From contig NZ_WOFE01000002.1 in the NCBI RefSeq assembly GCF_016881405.1, forward strand, positions 124,001-188,000: a stretch of DNA of 64,000 nucleotides, given 5' to 3'. The notes under the pieces are model-generated. The model searched no databases. It had not been told where the DNA came from and saw only the letters and a list, made by a program, of their open reading frames with translations. Made by a program: the position numbers and the translations under genes. Positions 62,983 through 64,000 of this stretch are shown here, piece after piece (the first letter of the stretch is position 1; every line of letters starts with the position of its first letter). Source of the stretch: Deefgea chitinilytica (GTDB taxonomy: Bacteria > Pseudomonadota > Gammaproteobacteria > Burkholderiales > Chitinibacteraceae).

Positions 62983-64000
62983 TTAATCCGCATGAAGTCG
63001 TGCAATCGCTTCGCACTCGGCACTGCACGCGACAAAAGCATCCACAATCTGTGGATCAAAGTGCTTACCTTTACCAAGTTCAATCCAGTGATTGGCGTCA
63101 CTAAAACTCCATGCCACTTTGTAAACACGGCGGCTAACCAGCGCATCATATACATCAGCTAATGCCATCAACCGCGCACCAATCGGGATCGACTCGCCCG
63201 AAAGTTGCATTGGGTAGCCAGAACCATCCCATTTTTCGTGATGACAACGGGCGATTTCTTCGGCAATTTGCAAAAATGAAACCGCTGAATGGCTAGTATT
63301 CAATTGCGGATTAGCGGCCACCGCTTGCGAAATCGCTTTATTGATAGCTTCAGACCCAATTGTGGTATGGGTTTTCATGATTTCAAATTCGGCGGAAGTG
63401 AGGCGGCCAGGCTTGAGCAAAATCACGTCGGCAATGCCCACTTTGCCAATGTCATGCAAGGGTGCCGCTTTGATAATTTGCTGTAATTTTTCAGGCGTCA
63501 GCTCAGGTGCGTGATTGGCTTGCTGAATCAGATATTCACCCAATATGGCCACATAGGATTGAGTACGAATAATGTGCCGGCCGGTTTCATTGTCTCTTGC
63601 TTCAGCTAAACACGCTAAAGCACGTATATTGAGTTCTTGAATCAAGATATTTTCACTCATTCGTCGAGCGACTTCTTGTTCAAGCCAGTCGTTTTGCTGC
63701 TTAAGTTTATCACGCGAATGCTTTAATTCGAGTTGAGCCTTCACTCTGGCCAATACAATAGCAGGACGGAATGGTTTAGTAATATAATCGACTGCGCCGA
63801 GCATCAGACCATGTTCTTCATCATGGCTATCGCTCATTGCGGTAATAAACATGACCGGAATAGACTGAGTTTCCGGATTGGCTTTGAGTGCGGCAATGAC
63901 TGCATAGCCATCCATATCAGGCATCATGATATCTAACATAATCAAGCTGGGGCGAGGCTCAGTGAGGACTGCTTTTAATGCGCGCGCGCCACTATTGGCC
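62983..64000 (-). CDS. Response regulator with HD-GYP phosphodiesterase domain (partial)
   Basis: The frame continues past the right edge of the window, so the N-terminus is missing. The visible part begins within the receiver domain (ANSGARALKAVLTEPRPSLI, then MLDIMMPDMDGY with the phospho-acceptor Asp, and the Lys in DYITKPFRP). A coiled linker leads to the HD-GYP domain: ETGRHIIRTQSYVAILGEYL, HDIGKVGIADVILLKPGRLT, CHHEKWDGSGYP and ALADVYDALVSRRVYK. The HD and GYP metal and substrate residues are kept, so it should break down c-di-GMP. It precedes the hybrid kinase gene, which probably phosphorylates it. Confidence 0.95.
   Translation of the reverse strand, partial: ANSGARALKAVLTEPRPSLIMLDIMMPDMDGYAVIAALKANPETQSIPVMFITAMSDSHDEEHGLMLGAVDYITKPFRPAIVLARVKAQLELKHSRDKLKQQNDWLEQEVARRMSENILIQELNIRALACLAEARDNETGRHIIRTQSYVAILGEYLIQQANHAPELTPEKLQQIIKAAPLHDIGKVGIADVILLKPGRLTSAEFEIMKTHTTIGSEAINKAISQAVAANPQLNTSHSAVSFLQIAEEIARCHHEKWDGSGYPMQLSGESIPIGARLMALADVYDALVSRRVYKVAWSFSDANHWIELGKGKHFDPQIVDAFVACSAECEAIARLHAD

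Noticed and set aside
1-64000. CRISPR array, prophage or transposase genes
   Set aside because: No regular spaced direct repeats, Cas proteins, phage structural proteins or transposase reading frames could be found on either strand.

Overview
The window looks like chromosomal DNA of a betaproteobacterium of the order Neisseriales, most likely a chitin-associated freshwater lineage (Chitinibacter/Deefgea/Iodobacter type). This is inference. It rests on the housekeeping order carA-carB-greA-yhbY/rlmE-ftsH-folP-glmM-pst-tpiA-secG, a moderate base composition, a three-subunit transhydrogenase, and a secreted protein made only of two chitin-binding modules. No prophage, transposase gene or CRISPR array is seen; mobile-type DNA is limited to small non-autonomous repeats.

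Layout. 1-17.7 kb is a conserved core: secG (cut by the window edge) and tpiA, the phosphate transporter pstSCAB, a chemoreceptor, then glmM, folP, ftsH and rlmE facing yhbY, a DUF4149 membrane protein, greA, carB and carA. carA has a clear promoter followed by a terminator-like hairpin in its leader. 17.7-23 kb holds a glutathione peroxidase, a FIST-domain protein, several small conserved proteins (DUF1841, CSD-DUF1294, DUF1289) and a metallophosphoesterase/glycosyltransferase pair. 23-24.3 kb is a decayed copper region: DUF411, a broken multicopper oxidase and a Cys/His-rich secreted protein.

24.4-26.7 kb encodes the most unusual protein: a chemoreceptor with almost no periplasmic part and a complete sugar-binding-protein domain fused behind its signalling domain, so the binding domain should lie in the cytoplasm. 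27-29.4 kb carries mtfA-rsmJ and a DUF3313 protein. 29.6-34.4 kb is an electrophile/aldehyde response block: a TetR regulator and the YqhD-type aldehyde reductase share an identical operator, followed by an isochorismatase-like hydrolase, an EamA exporter, a 0.3-kb MITE-like element and a GlxA-type regulator.

34.5-39.3 kb has small envelope genes, an AsmA-like protein and mutY. 39.5-42.7 kb is a glutamate/aspartate ABC transporter (gltIJKL). A DUF2325 gene follows behind two Fur-box-like sites, then the pntAA-pntAB-pntB transhydrogenase. 46.4-51.3 kb is a mixture of small genes (zinc-ribbon, DUF3592, DinB, quinone oxidoreductase, GNAT), zapE and a 2-Cys peroxiredoxin. 51.6-55 kb pairs an orphan periplasmic binding protein with a convergent GGDEF/EAL protein. 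A tRNA-Arg(ACG), a SRPBCC protein, rarD, satP and the chitin-binding protein follow. The window ends with a 1528-residue hybrid histidine kinase downstream of an HD-GYP response regulator cut by the window edge.

Two themes recur. Signal transduction is heavy (two chemoreceptors, c-di-GMP enzymes, a phosphorelay). Intergenic spaces also carry several families of small inverted repeats; one family keeps its ends (AGGTATAT/ATATACCT) while its inner arms change in a compensating way.
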